A stretch of DNA of 64,000 nt from Pseudohalioglobus sediminis (GCF_008370495.1 NZ_VTUX01000001.1:862695-926694), one strand, 5' to 3'; counted from the first letter of the stretch, positions 39,514-49,015 are shown. Numbers and translations: made by a program. The notes: generated by a model from the sequence alone, not told the origin.

Positions 39514-40272
39514 TCATTCGCCGCGGAACAGCGGCTTGCGTTTTTCCTTTTGCGCCGTGAAACCTTCCTGCAGGTCGGAAGACGCGAGACATTGCTCGGA
39601 AAGAGCCGTGGCCTTCTCCCGATCTATCTCCCCTTCCGCGGCTTGCTGCAGGATCGCTTTCATCGCGCGCACAGCCAGCGGCGCCAGATCGGCAATGTGC
39701 TGCGCCAGATCATGCGTGGTCTTCTCGAGCTGGGCCGGCAACACCAGGTGGTCGAGGAAGCCGATCTCGAGCATGGCCTCGGCGTCAAAAGTCTCGGAGG
39801 CAACCAGAATGCGCTTGGCCAGGTTAACTCCCAGGCGCTCGACAAAGCGATTGATGCCACTCAGCGGGTAGCACAAGCCAATAGCCGCTGCGGGCACACG
39901 CATGCGACTGCCCTCTATCCCGATACGGAAGTCGCAGGAAAGGGCCAGTTCCACTCCGCCACCGAAGACATTGCCATTGAGGCAGGCGATGGTGGGAATA
40001 GGCAGTGCCGCCAACTGGTCAGTGGTGGCCTGAAAACAGTCTCCGGATATCTTGCCGGCACCCAGCTCACTCAGTGATGCGCCGGCACAGAAGGTCTTAT
40101 CTCCCGCACCCGTCACCACCAGAACGCGAATGTCTGCGCTGGCACTTACCCTATCGAGCACAGCCTGTATCGCCTCCAGTTCTCCCTGTCCCAGCGAATT
40201 GTGCCGTTCCGGGTTGTTAAGGGTCAGGCGGCCAACATGTCCGGTCTGCTCAAAGACGATGGTATTGCTCAT
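39514..40272 (-). CDS. Enoyl-CoA hydratase/isomerase family (crotonase)
   Basis: This 252-residue crotonase-fold protein has the core LTLNNPERHNSL, an oxyanion region GAGDKTFCAGASLSE and a second one LNGNVFGGGVELALSCDFR. The substrate cannot be assigned. It is a different type from the crotonase at 21.8-22.6 kb, which has an unrelated C-terminal part. It is convergent with the ApbE-like gene (6-nt gap) and divergent from the glycosylase gene; the 129-nt divergent gap shows no clear motif. Confidence 0.9.
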   Translation of the reverse strand: MSNTIVFEQTGHVGRLTLNNPERHNSLGQGELEAIQAVLDRVSASADIRVLVVTGAGDKTFCAGASLSELGAGKISGDCFQATTDQLAALPIPTIACLNGNVFGGGVELALSCDFRIGIEGSRMRVPAAAIGLCYPLSGINRFVERLGVNLAKRILVASETFDAEAMLEIGFLDHLVLPAQLEKTTHDLAQHIADLAPLAVRAMKAILQQAAEGEIDREKATALSEQCLASSDLQEGFTAQKEKRKPLFRGE

Positions 40273-40401
40273 TATCTATCCCGCGGATCTACAGGGTGCT
40301 GAGTTTGGCATAGCGCCCAACACTGTTCCAGCCCGTCAAACCAACTGGACAGCCCCTGGCCTCAGGCCCATACTCTTGGTCCCTGAACAAGGATAGGATT
40401 C

Positions 40402-40983
40402 ATGTCCCAACGCTGCGGCTGGTGCGGAAGTGACCCACTGTACGTGGAATACCACGACGAGGAGTGGGGTGTGCCGGTATGGGACGACAATACGCTGTTT
40501 GAATTCCTGATCCTGGAGGGTGCCCAGGCGGGCCTGTCCTGGATCACGGTGTTGAGAAAGCGCGAAGCCTACCGTCAGGCTTTCGATAACTTCAATGCAG
40601 AAAAAATCGCCCGCTACACCGACAAAAAACTCGAAAAGCTGCTGCAGAATCCCGGCATCATCCGCAACCGCCTCAAGGTTTTCGGCTCACGCAAGAATGC
40701 CAGGGCGTTTCTTGAAGTCCAGGCAGAAATGGGCAGCTTCGCCAACTACATCTGGGACTTTGTCGACGGCGCGCCGATACAGAATGCCTGGCGCTCACTC
40801 GCAGAAGTGCCTGCCACCAGCCCGGTTTCCGATGCACTCAGCAAGGATATGAAAAAACGGGGTTTTACCTTTGTCGGTTCTACCATCATGTACGCCCATA
40901 TGCAGGCTACCGGCATGGTCAATGACCACACTACAGATTGCTTCCGACATGCCGAGTGCCGGGCGCTGCCCCCGCAAGCATGA
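40402..40983 (+). CDS. tag: DNA-3-methyladenine glycosylase I
   Basis: This 193-residue protein matches TagA-type glycosylases, which remove 3-methyladenine during base-excision repair. The N-terminal zinc-site segment RCGWCGSDPLYVEYHDEEWG and the core LEGAQAGLSWITVLRKRE are characteristic. The C-terminal zinc ligands are seen in DHTTDCFRH. Full length for the family. Its stop overlaps the MATE transporter start by 4 nt (ATGA), so the two are coupled. Confidence 0.96.
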   Translation: MSQRCGWCGSDPLYVEYHDEEWGVPVWDDNTLFEFLILEGAQAGLSWITVLRKREAYRQAFDNFNAEKIARYTDKKLEKLLQNPGIIRNRLKVFGSRKNARAFLEVQAEMGSFANYIWDFVDGAPIQNAWRSLAEVPATSPVSDALSKDMKKRGFTFVGSTIMYAHMQATGMVNDHTTDCFRHAECRALPPQA

Positions 40984-42332
40984 GCGCATCAGGGTCTACA
41001 AGCCGCCGGGTCTGGCAACTGGCCTGGCCCACGATCATCTCCAACCTGTTGTTCGCTACCGTCGGCTTCATGCATATCAAGATCGTCGCCGCCCTGGGCA
41101 ACGATGCCGTCGCTGCGGTCACCAGCGGGCACCGGATATTCTTCCTGCTCCAGGCGGTGCTCATGGGCGTTTCCGTTGCGACCACCGCCATGGTCGCCCG
41201 CAGCTGGGGCGCGGAGCGCATTGCCGAAGCTGAGCTGGTCACCTGGACTTCCATGGCCCTGGGCATGTGCCTGGCAGCGCTGCTCTCCCTGCCCATGCTG
41301 TTTTTCCCCGCGGCGGTTGCAGGTGTTTTTGGGCTGAATGCCGAAGCCACTCGTCTCGCTGCCAGCTTCATCTTCTGGCTCAGCGTATTCAACATTTTCG
41401 CAGCCATAAACATGATCCTGTCCACGGCTTTGCGGGCCACGGGGGATGTCATAACCCCGCTCTGGTTTCTGTTGCTCAGCTCCACGTTCAATGTCACGTT
41501 CGCGTACTTGCTGGCTTACGGCATAGGCGGCTTGCCTGCCTGGGGCGTCGCTGGTGTGGGTTTTGGCGGTGGTTTTGCCGGCGCGCTGGTTTCCTGTCTG
41601 TTTGTCTTGCTCTGGTGGCGAGGAAAGTTCAGTTTACAGGCCCTGAAGCGCCTGCAACTGGACCGCCCTACCCTGCGCCAGCTAATGACCCTGGGCGCGC
41701 CGTCCATGTTGGAGCAGGGCGTCGTGCAACTGGCCTTCCTGTGCTTCTTTGCCATCGTCGCACAGTACGGCACGGCGGCCTACGCGGCCTATGGCATCGG
41801 CATCAGCCTGGTATCGTTTTCCATCGTGGTGGGTTTTGGCTTCAGCATTGCCGCGGCAACACTGGTTGGGCAGCAGTTGGGAGCCGGCAAGCCGGAACAA
41901 GCCGTAGCGGCGGGCTGGCGCGGCATGCGTATGGCAATCGTCGCCATGAGCCTGTTGTCGATCGTGCTGGCCTTCAATGCCAAGACCCTCGCCGCCTTCA
42001 TGATCCCCAACGAGGAAACGCAACGGCTTACCGTGATCTTCATCTACCTGATTGCCGCCGTGCAGCCCATCATGGCCGTGGAAATAACCCTGGCTGGCGC
42101 CCTGCGCGGCGCCGGCGACACGCGTTTCCCGCTGATCGCCACCCTGTGTGGCATCGTGCTCGGCCGCCTGCTGCCCGCATTGCTGATTCTCGTTCTGGGC
42201 TTGCCCGTCACCTGGATTTTCGCAGTCATGCTGCTGGATTACTGCACCAAGGCAACGTTGCTATTGTGGCGCTATCAATCCGGAAACTGGTTGCAGTTAC
42301 GGGTGTTGCCGACGCCGGCTAGCGATAGCTGA
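40980..42332 (+). CDS. MATE-family efflux transporter
   Basis: This multidrug-and-toxin-extrusion antiporter has about 450 residues and roughly twelve hydrophobic segments in two homologous halves (each opening with a WxLxxPxxxSN-like or MTLGAPSMLEQG segment). The ATG at 40980 overlaps the tag stop by 4 nt and starts the first helix region; a TTG at 40938 would add an unlikely N-terminus inside tag. Exported substrate unknown; exchange with Na+ or H+ is typical. It is convergent with the histidine phosphatase gene, overlapping it by 14 nt. Confidence 0.93.
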   Translation: MSASGSTSRRVWQLAWPTIISNLLFATVGFMHIKIVAALGNDAVAAVTSGHRIFFLLQAVLMGVSVATTAMVARSWGAERIAEAELVTWTSMALGMCLAALLSLPMLFFPAAVAGVFGLNAEATRLAASFIFWLSVFNIFAAINMILSTALRATGDVITPLWFLLLSSTFNVTFAYLLAYGIGGLPAWGVAGVGFGGGFAGALVSCLFVLLWWRGKFSLQALKRLQLDRPTLRQLMTLGAPSMLEQGVVQLAFLCFFAIVAQYGTAAYAAYGIGISLVSFSIVVGFGFSIAAATLVGQQLGAGKPEQAVAAGWRGMRMAIVAMSLLSIVLAFNAKTLAAFMIPNEETQRLTVIFIYLIAAVQPIMAVEITLAGALRGAGDTRFPLIATLCGIVLGRLLPALLILVLGLPVTWIFAVMLLDYCTKATLLLWRYQSGNWLQLRVLPTPASDS

Positions 42333-43026
42333 CCAGGTTCTCCTCGTACTCTTGCCCGAGAAGTTGCAGGAATGAGCGGTCATTGAAATAGGAAAGCGAC
42401 ACCCGGCTGCCACTGTAGAAAAGCTGTGTTACCGAGCAATTGAAGATCGGTTCATAGAACGCGTAGGTATGCCTGCCATCAAGGCCCAGCACCTGGGCAA
42501 CCGCCGTGGCGATCGTCCCCCCGGAAGTAAAAATACCCAGGGTTTTGCCACCACCCTGGCTGCGCATCACGTCCCGCAAGGCATCCTGGACCAGGCCGGA
42601 ATACTCCTCCCAGCTCTGGATACCGAATGCACTGCAGTCATTGCGAACCCAGTAATTGAAGACAGCGTCAATGACCTTCTGGTAGTCCTTGCTGCTGCTT
42701 AACCCGCGTTGTAAAAGCTGTGCGATCGCAGGATTTTCAGCCGCGACAATCGGGGCGAGCTTCTCCACCTGTTCATCATTGCGAATTTCGTTAAAGCGCG
42801 CATCGACAGTATGTGGGATCTCACCTCCCAGCTGCGAGCACGCCAATTCACAAGTCTCGCGCTGCCGTGAGAGGTCGCCGCTGTAAACCGCATCGAAAGA
42901 AATTCCAGCGCGCGCCAGGTACTCGCCCGTCCTGCGAGCCTGCAATTGGCCCAGGGGCGAGAGCTGGTCGTAATTGTCGGAACCAAAAGACGCCTGCCCG
43001 TGACGAATCAGATAGATTGTTGCCAT
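42319..43026 (-). CDS. Histidine phosphatase superfamily (phosphoglycerate-mutase-like)
   Basis: This 235-residue protein has the catalytic motif LIRHGQASFG at residues 6-15 and a second histidine region near TSGGTIATAV. It belongs to branch 1 of the histidine phosphatases. The substrate is unknown; cofactor-dependent phosphoglycerate mutase is unlikely because the sequence lacks the typical GpmA insertions. Its start shares a base with the aceK stop (TGATG), so it is coupled to aceK. Confidence 0.88.
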   Translation of the reverse strand: MATIYLIRHGQASFGSDNYDQLSPLGQLQARRTGEYLARAGISFDAVYSGDLSRQRETCELACSQLGGEIPHTVDARFNEIRNDEQVEKLAPIVAAENPAIAQLLQRGLSSSKDYQKVIDAVFNYWVRNDCSAFGIQSWEEYSGLVQDALRDVMRSQGGGKTLGIFTSGGTIATAVAQVLGLDGRHTYAFYEPIFNCSVTQLFYSGSRVSLSYFNDRSFLQLLGQEYEENLVSYR

Positions 43027-44753
43027 CAGGCGTCCACTCCCCTGTCAAAGCGTAACTTGCGCCGGTACGGAAAGAAGCTCTCTACATAGCCGCTGCGAAT
43101 CTGCTCCTGCAGGTTGTGCCAGAAAGCCACTTCATAAATATCACTGTGTATCTCGTCAAAGACCTTGCGCGCCCGCTGGTTGCCTGAAAAGAACAAACGG
43201 AACTCCTCGGGGAAAATGTCGTTGGGCCCGACCGTATACCAGGGCGTGTTGGACATTTCCTCTTCTTCATTGCGCGGTGGCGGAATCTTGCGGAAATTAC
43301 ACTCGGTCAGCGGTTGTATTTCATCGTAGTCATAAAAGACAACGCGGCCGTGACGGGTCACCCCGAAGTTCTTGAGCAACATATCGCCCGGGAAAATATT
43401 GGCAGCAGCCAGTTGCTTGATGGCATTGCCGTACTCGTCCATCACTGCCCTCACCTGCTCGTCATTGGCGTCGTGCAGGTAAAGGTTGAGCGGCGTCATT
43501 CTGCGCTCCACATAAACGTGCTTGATGATCAACGCCTTGCCGTGTTCCTCAATCATCGAAGGCGCAACCGCGTACAACTCCTCCATCAATTCATCAGAGA
43601 AGCGCTCCCGCGCAAAGGCCAGGTTGGTAAATTCCTGGGTGTCTGCCATGCGGCCCGCGCGATCCCAGCGCTTGACCAGGGAGTATTTCTCCTTGACCTG
43701 CTCACGCGTCATTTCCTTGGGCGGCGTGAACCGGTCCTTGATGATCTTGAACACGAAATCATAGGAAGGCATGGTGAATACACACATCACCATGCCCTTG
43801 ATACCCGGGGCAATAATGAACTTGTCCTCGGTGGTCGTCATGTGCCGGTAGGCGCAGCGGTAGTAGTAGGTTTTGCCGTGCTTGTTATAACCCATCGCAC
43901 TGTAGATTTCGGAGATGGGCTTGGCCGGCATCAACTGCTGCAGAAACAGCACGTAGGCCGAGGGAATGCTGGCATCCACGAAGAAATAGGAACGCGTGAA
44001 GCTGAACACCACGCTGACCTTGTCGGAGCCGAACAGCACGGTATCGACATACACTGCACCTTCTTCATTGTGCAGGATGGGCAGCACAAAGGGCATGGAA
44101 TCCTTGCCGTTGATAATCCGGCCGACAATGTACGCGCCCTTGTTGCGGAAGAAGTGGTGCTCCAGAACCTGGAACTGCACGTCATAGCCGTCGAGATCAA
44201 AACGGGTACGCAGGTATTTATCCACCACCCCCATAATGTTGCGCACGTCCCGCGTCTGGTCTTCATAGGGAATATCGAAGGCGTAATCGTCGAGGATTTG
44301 CTGCCAGACCTCTTCGAGGGAGTGCTCTACCGGGTAGGTTTTGTATACCGAGCTGACGTCCGCCGGTGGCATGTCGCCGTGGGGCGAGAAAACAAAGGCG
44401 TAGTCGTCGCGAATCTTGCGATGCTTGAAAACGGCGCAGAACACGGAGTTGAAGAACGTCTCGGCAATCTCGAAGTTGTTGTGCCCTTCGATCATGTCGG
44501 CATAGACATCGCGCACTTCACTCCAGAACTCAAAGTCCTTGAGGTATTCGCCGGCTATCAGCTCCACGTACTGGATGATCTCGGCGGTTTTTTCCTTGCG
44601 CAGGTCGATGCGACGGGTGGCGGACTCCTGCATGCCATGCCAGTCTGCGTTTTCAAAGCGGGTTTTTGCGGCCAGGGTAATATTCTGGAACTCACAAAAA
44701 AATGCTTCGAACCCGTTAAGAATGGTCCTGGCAAAACGCTCCTTGCGTTCCAC
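43026..44753 (-). CDS. aceK: Isocitrate dehydrogenase kinase/phosphatase
   Basis: This 575-residue AceK adds and removes phosphate on isocitrate dehydrogenase and so directs isocitrate to the TCA cycle or the glyoxylate shunt. The ATP-binding segment GIKGMVMCVFTMPSYDFVFK and the catalytic-loop-like LLKNFGVTRHGRVVFYDYDE are clear. Length matches the family (about 570-600). No aceA or aceB gene is adjacent. Its presence fits growth on fatty acids, in line with the acyl-CoA operon beside it. Confidence 0.97.
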   Translation of the reverse strand: MERKERFARTILNGFEAFFCEFQNITLAAKTRFENADWHGMQESATRRIDLRKEKTAEIIQYVELIAGEYLKDFEFWSEVRDVYADMIEGHNNFEIAETFFNSVFCAVFKHRKIRDDYAFVFSPHGDMPPADVSSVYKTYPVEHSLEEVWQQILDDYAFDIPYEDQTRDVRNIMGVVDKYLRTRFDLDGYDVQFQVLEHHFFRNKGAYIVGRIINGKDSMPFVLPILHNEEGAVYVDTVLFGSDKVSVVFSFTRSYFFVDASIPSAYVLFLQQLMPAKPISEIYSAMGYNKHGKTYYYRCAYRHMTTTEDKFIIAPGIKGMVMCVFTMPSYDFVFKIIKDRFTPPKEMTREQVKEKYSLVKRWDRAGRMADTQEFTNLAFARERFSDELMEELYAVAPSMIEEHGKALIIKHVYVERRMTPLNLYLHDANDEQVRAVMDEYGNAIKQLAAANIFPGDMLLKNFGVTRHGRVVFYDYDEIQPLTECNFRKIPPPRNEEEEMSNTPWYTVGPNDIFPEEFRLFFSGNQRARKVFDEIHSDIYEVAFWHNLQEQIRSGYVESFFPYRRKLRFDRGVDA

Positions 44754-44777
44754 GCTGTGCTTACCTCTTGTCGTTGA

Positions 44778-45569
44778 TCAGGCGGCGGGAACGCCCATTG
44801 TACGACGAAGTTTGCGCATTCCGCCGAGCCAGCGGTCATAATCCGCAGTTTTATTTTCACGATAGCGCTGCACTTCGCGGTGCGGCAGGATCAGGAACTG
44901 TTCCTCGGCCAGGCCCGCAATGACCTCGCTGGCCACATCCGCCGGGGTCAGTACACCATCCACACCCGCCGTGCCGCCGTCGCCGGTATCACCGATCATG
45001 CGCGTGGCCACGGCCTGCGGACACAGCACAGACACGCCGATGCCGTCATCCCCGTGGGTGATGGCCAGTGACTCGGCGAAGCCAACGGCGGCATGCTTGG
45101 TAGTGGAGTAGGCGGCGTCACCTATCTGGTTGAGCAGGCCGGCTGCCGACGCGGTATTGAGAAAGTAGCCCTCGCCCCGAGCCAGCATGGCGGGCAGGCA
45201 GGCCCTCGCGGCGTAGACATGGGACATCACGTGAATTTCCCACATCGCCTGCCAGGTGTCATTGGGGGCCGAGGTTGCCCACCAGGGCTCCCCGTCCAGG
45301 GCGATAATGCCGGCATTGCTGCAAAAGAGGTCAATCTGTCCGTGCTCCGCTTCAACCGCGGCCACCATAGCCTGGATAGCGCTCTCGTCGCGCACATTGA
45401 CGCCATAGGCATCGCCATCGACAAGTTCGGCCACGACGCGGGCATTACCCTCTTCGAGATCAGCCACGACCACCTTGCGTGCACCCTCGGCATGAAAGCG
45501 CTCACACAGTGCACGCCCGATGCCATTGGCACCGCCGGTGACGACAACCACCTTGCCGGCGATTTCCAT
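44778..45569 (-). CDS. Short-chain dehydrogenase/reductase (SDR)
   Basis: This 263-residue classical SDR has the nucleotide motif TGGANGIG at about residues 11-18, CSNAGI in the NAG region and the catalytic YSTTKHA (YxxxK). It would oxidise or reduce a hydroxyl/keto substrate with NAD(P). It is the last gene of a four-gene acyl-CoA catabolic operon and overlaps the LLM gene stop by one base (TGATG). The substrate is unknown. Confidence 0.92.
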   Translation of the reverse strand: MEIAGKVVVVTGGANGIGRALCERFHAEGARKVVVADLEEGNARVVAELVDGDAYGVNVRDESAIQAMVAAVEAEHGQIDLFCSNAGIIALDGEPWWATSAPNDTWQAMWEIHVMSHVYAARACLPAMLARGEGYFLNTASAAGLLNQIGDAAYSTTKHAAVGFAESLAITHGDDGIGVSVLCPQAVATRMIGDTGDGGTAGVDGVLTPADVASEVIAGLAEEQFLILPHREVQRYRENKTADYDRWLGGMRKLRRTMGVPAA

Positions 45570-46609
45570 CAGAGCATTTCCCCGGCGATCAGTTCCAGTA
45601 CTTCCGCGTCGTGCACGCCCAGCAACATGGTGCCTACCTGGCCTTTCTCGCCCGCCTCTTTCCAGGCGCCAAGGCGCTCACGAATGCGGTCTTTGGAACC
45701 CACCAGTGCGACCTCGTCGATCAGCTGGCGCGGCACCTCGGCGCAGGCCTCGGCCTGCTTGCCATCCAGGTACAGGTCCTGGATCTTGTCCGCTGCCTCG
45801 CCGTAGCCCAGGCGAGTGGCGAAATCGTGATAGAAATTCTTGCCCTTGGCGCCCATGCCGCCGATGTACAGCGCCAGCCAGGGTCGCAGTGAGTCAAAAG
45901 CCATGTCCAAGTCGTCGTTCATGGCCACCGACACAAAGGGCGCAATGTTGAAATTATCCAGCCCTTTATCGTTGCCCGCCTTGGCGAATCCGGTTTCCAG
46001 GTGCTCGCCAATCACCTCGTACTTGGTCGGGTCCATCCACACCGGGAATACGCCGTCAGCCACCTCACCGGCACAGCGCAGCCCCGCCGGGGTAATGGAA
46101 GCGGTATAGATGGGAATATCGGGGCTGGCTTCCAGAATGGACTTGAGCGGCTTGCCCAGGCCAGTGGTACCCTCGCCCTTGTTGGGCAACTGGTACATGT
46201 TGCCGTCGAACTCGACGGGGCCCTTGCGCTCCATGATCGCGCGCATGATCTTGATATATTCGCGGGTCCGCGTGACCGGCTTGCCATATGGCACGCCGTG
46301 CCAGCCTTCTACAACCTGCGGGCCGGATGCGCCCAGCCCGGCGATAAAGCGGCCGCCAGACAGCTGGTCCAGTGACATCGCGGTCATGGCTGCCATCGCC
46401 GGTGTGCGCGCCGGCATCTGCATGATTGCCGTGCCCACCTTGATCTTCTCGGTCTGCGCCAGCACCCATGTGGCCGCGGTAATCGCATCGTTCCCGTATG
46501 CCTCGGCGGTCCACACCGAGTCGTAACCCAGTGATTCGGCGTGACGGATCAGGTCCATGGGAATCTGTATTTGCTTGCCGGAATAGCCCAGCAGGAAGCC
46601 CAGTTTCAT
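45569..46609 (-). CDS. LLM-class (luciferase-like) flavin/F420-type oxidoreductase
   Basis: This 346-residue TIM-barrel protein is in the bacterial-luciferase-like family (MKLGFLLGYSG, then SLGYDSVWTAEAYGNDA, then LSGGRFIAGLGASGPQVVEGWHG when read in parts). Its best resemblance is to F420-dependent-type LLM oxidoreductases common in actinobacterial and marine lipid/steroid catabolic clusters. Whether it uses F420, FMN or no cofactor cannot be seen; no F420 biosynthesis gene is in the window. ATG at 46609 has a GGAGAG site 6 nt upstream. It lies between an acyl-CoA dehydrogenase and an SDR gene. Confidence 0.88.
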   Translation of the reverse strand: MKLGFLLGYSGKQIQIPMDLIRHAESLGYDSVWTAEAYGNDAITAATWVLAQTEKIKVGTAIMQMPARTPAMAAMTAMSLDQLSGGRFIAGLGASGPQVVEGWHGVPYGKPVTRTREYIKIMRAIMERKGPVEFDGNMYQLPNKGEGTTGLGKPLKSILEASPDIPIYTASITPAGLRCAGEVADGVFPVWMDPTKYEVIGEHLETGFAKAGNDKGLDNFNIAPFVSVAMNDDLDMAFDSLRPWLALYIGGMGAKGKNFYHDFATRLGYGEAADKIQDLYLDGKQAEACAEVPRQLIDEVALVGSKDRIRERLGAWKEAGEKGQVGTMLLGVHDAEVLELIAGEML

Positions 46610-46627
46610 TATATCTCTCCTTGGGGG

Positions 46628-46665
46628 GGCGGCACCCCTCACCGTGGTGAAGGGGTTGTGCCGCC
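46628..46665. promoter_or_regulatory. Intercistronic hairpin between the LLM and dehydrogenase genes
   Basis: GGCGGCAC and GTGCCGCC form an 8-bp outer stem, and an inner CCCC/GGGG with CAC/GTG extends it. It fills most of the 68-nt gap. No T-run follows on the minus strand, so it more likely stabilises upstream mRNA than terminates. Confidence 0.5.
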
Positions 46666-46677
46666 GTGTGAGGTCAA

Positions 46678-47814
46678 TCAGTTATAGCGCAGTGCGTTGA
46701 ATTTTGCCTGGTGGTAGTCGCGATTACCAAATGTGGTATTGATCATCATCAGGCGTTTGGCGTAGTGGCCAATATCCAGCTCATCGGTAATACCCATGCC
46801 CCCATGCAACTGGATGGCCTCACCAAAGATGTGTTTGCCGGCCTTGTCCACCATCACGCGCAGGGCATGGATCGCCTGCACTTCATCTTCCTGGTCGTCA
46901 GTCAGGGCGCACACGGCCCGGTAAAGCAGCGACTTGGCCTGTTCAAAGCTCATGAAGGTATCCACCATGCGGTGTTGCAGTGCCTGGAAACTGCCGATGG
47001 CCACGCCAAACTGCTCCCGGGTCTTGGTGTATTCCAGGGTCTTGGCGTTCAGCTGCTGCATGATACCGATTGCCTCGGCCGCCAGCGCCAGGTTGGCCTC
47101 CTGCACTACCGCTGCGATCAGTTCATGGCCTGCATCCTGTGTGCCCACGAGGTTGCTGGCGGGGACAGTGACGTCATTCAGCACCACGTTGGCCACGCGC
47201 TGGCCGTCCATCATGCGGTAACTTACGCGCTCCACACCGGCGGCATCGGCCGGTATCAGGAACAGGCTGATGCCCTGTTCATCGCTCTGCGCGCCGCTGG
47301 TGCGGGCGGACACGATCAACTGGTCGGCGTTGGCGCCATTGAACACCACGACCTTTTCGCCCTTGAGCACAAAGTTGTCGCCGTCTGCCGTGGCGGTGGT
47401 CTTCACATCGGCGATTTCGTAGCGGCTCTGGCGCTCGAGATAGGCAAATGCACCCAGCGTGCTGCCATCGATAATCGGGGGAATCTGCGCTGCCTGCTGT
47501 TCGGGGTTGCCGCCCTTCTGCAGCAGACCGCCATACAGCAGCACGGTGGCCAGGTAGGGCTCCAGCACCAGACCCTTGCCCAGTTCCTCCATCACCACCA
47601 TCACATCGACGGCATCGCCCCCGAAGCCACCGTATTCCTCGGCGAAGGGAATGGACAGCCAGCCCAGTTCGGCAAAGGTCTGCCACTTGGCGCGATCGAT
47701 ACCGGTTTCCGAGTTGGCGATGGCCACCCGCGTATCCCAGTCGTAATCATCCTGTACGTAGCGGGCAACGCTGTCCCGCAACATGACCTGCTCTTCTGTA
47801 AACTCAAAATTCAT
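46678..47814 (-). CDS. Acyl-CoA dehydrogenase, small-subunit type (PimD-like)
   Basis: This acyl-CoA dehydrogenase fold protein has about 378 residues (MNFEFTEEQVMLRDSVARYV; EYGGFGGDAVDVMVV). It resembles the smaller partner of heteromeric dehydrogenases such as pimeloyl-CoA dehydrogenase small subunit and the FadE pairs of steroid catabolism, in which one subunit lacks the catalytic base. The ATG at 47814 starts the conserved domain; the longer open frame upstream lacks homology. It follows the larger partner gene by 16 nt, supporting a hetero-oligomer. Substrate unknown. Confidence 0.9.
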   Translation of the reverse strand: MNFEFTEEQVMLRDSVARYVQDDYDWDTRVAIANSETGIDRAKWQTFAELGWLSIPFAEEYGGFGGDAVDVMVVMEELGKGLVLEPYLATVLLYGGLLQKGGNPEQQAAQIPPIIDGSTLGAFAYLERQSRYEIADVKTTATADGDNFVLKGEKVVVFNGANADQLIVSARTSGAQSDEQGISLFLIPADAAGVERVSYRMMDGQRVANVVLNDVTVPASNLVGTQDAGHELIAAVVQEANLALAAEAIGIMQQLNAKTLEYTKTREQFGVAIGSFQALQHRMVDTFMSFEQAKSLLYRAVCALTDDQEDEVQAIHALRVMVDKAGKHIFGEAIQLHGGMGITDELDIGHYAKRLMMINTTFGNRDYHQAKFNALRYN

Positions 47815-47830
47815 TGCATACCTCCACGAA

Positions 47831-49015
47831 TCACAGGCCCAGTACGGCCTTGGCGATAATGTTCTTCTGTACTTCGTTTGACCCGCCGTAGATTGTTGCG
47901 GCGCGGCCATACATGTAGCTCTTGAATGCGCGTGTGCCGAATTCATGGCCCAACACGTCCGCCTCGGGCCCACCCGGCAATACGCCCTGGTAGTAACCCG
48001 CCACTTCCATCAGCAATTCCTGTACCGCCTGCTGCATCTCCGTGCCCTTGATCTTGAGCAGGGAAGACTCCGCGCCGGGAGCCCCACCGGCGGCCACGGA
48101 AGCCAGCACACGCAGATCGGTGAACTCCAGTGCCATCAGGTCGATCTCGATGTCAGACAAGCGCTGCTGGAACAAGGCATCATCGATCAGCCGCTTGCCG
48201 CCATTCACTTCCTGGCTGGCATAGTGCTTGATCATTTCCAGGGTACGCTTGGAATCGGCAACGCCGGCGATGGCCGTACGCTCGTGCGCAAGCAGGGCCT
48301 TGGCGTAGGTCCAGCCCTGGTTTTCCTCGCCAATACGGTTCGCCACCGGCACCCGCACCTCATTGAACTCAACCTCGTTGAGACTGTGATGCGCATCGAT
48401 GGAAACGATAGGGTTGATCTTGATACCGGGACTTTTCATATCGATCAGCAGGAAGCTGATACCCGCCTGCTTCTTGCCCTCGGTGCTGGTGCGCACGAGG
48501 CAGAAAATCCAGTCAGCGAACTGTGCATAACTGGTCCAGATCTTGGCGCCGGTCACCACGTACTCGTCACCGTCGCGCACCGCCCGCGTCTTCAGCGCGG
48601 CCAGGTCAGAGCCCGCTCCGGGCTCGGAATATCCCTGGCACCACCATTCGTCACTGTTGAGGATTGGCGGCAGGAAACGTTCTTTCTGCTCATCGGTACC
48701 GAAGGTGTAGATGACCGGGCCGACCATCTTCAGGCCAAACGGGATGACATCGCGAATACCGCGGCTGGCGCGTTCGGTCTCGAAAATGAACGCCTTGGTG
48801 TCGTCCCAGCCGGTACCGCCGTATTCCTTGGGCCAACCCGGGGCGATCCAGCCGCGCTCGAAGAGGCGCTTCTGCCACTCGATAATTGCGGGCTGGAACA
48901 CGGCGGGGTCGGGGTTGTTCAGACGCGCGTCGATGTCGTCGTCGTAGGCTGAATCGAAGAAGGCGCAGACCTCCTCTCGAAACGCGATATCTTCCGGGGC
49001 AAAAGCGGTATCCAC
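47831..49015 (-). CDS. Acyl-CoA dehydrogenase, large-subunit type (PimC-like)
   Basis: This 394-residue FAD enzyme oxidises an acyl-CoA to the 2-enoyl-CoA. The signatures GYSEPGAGSDLAALKTRAV and GAKIWTSYAQFADW, and a C-terminal ATIYGGSNEVQKNII segment, are typical of dehydrogenases in paired operons (PimC or FadE26/28-like). It is the first gene of the operon with the small partner, the LLM oxidoreductase and the SDR. Electrons would go to ETF. Substrate is not readable; a branched, dicarboxylic or ring-derived acyl-CoA is possible. Confidence 0.92.
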   Translation of the reverse strand: MDTAFAPEDIAFREEVCAFFDSAYDDDIDARLNNPDPAVFQPAIIEWQKRLFERGWIAPGWPKEYGGTGWDDTKAFIFETERASRGIRDVIPFGLKMVGPVIYTFGTDEQKERFLPPILNSDEWWCQGYSEPGAGSDLAALKTRAVRDGDEYVVTGAKIWTSYAQFADWIFCLVRTSTEGKKQAGISFLLIDMKSPGIKINPIVSIDAHHSLNEVEFNEVRVPVANRIGEENQGWTYAKALLAHERTAIAGVADSKRTLEMIKHYASQEVNGGKRLIDDALFQQRLSDIEIDLMALEFTDLRVLASVAAGGAPGAESSLLKIKGTEMQQAVQELLMEVAGYYQGVLPGGPEADVLGHEFGTRAFKSYMYGRAATIYGGSNEVQKNIIAKAVLGL

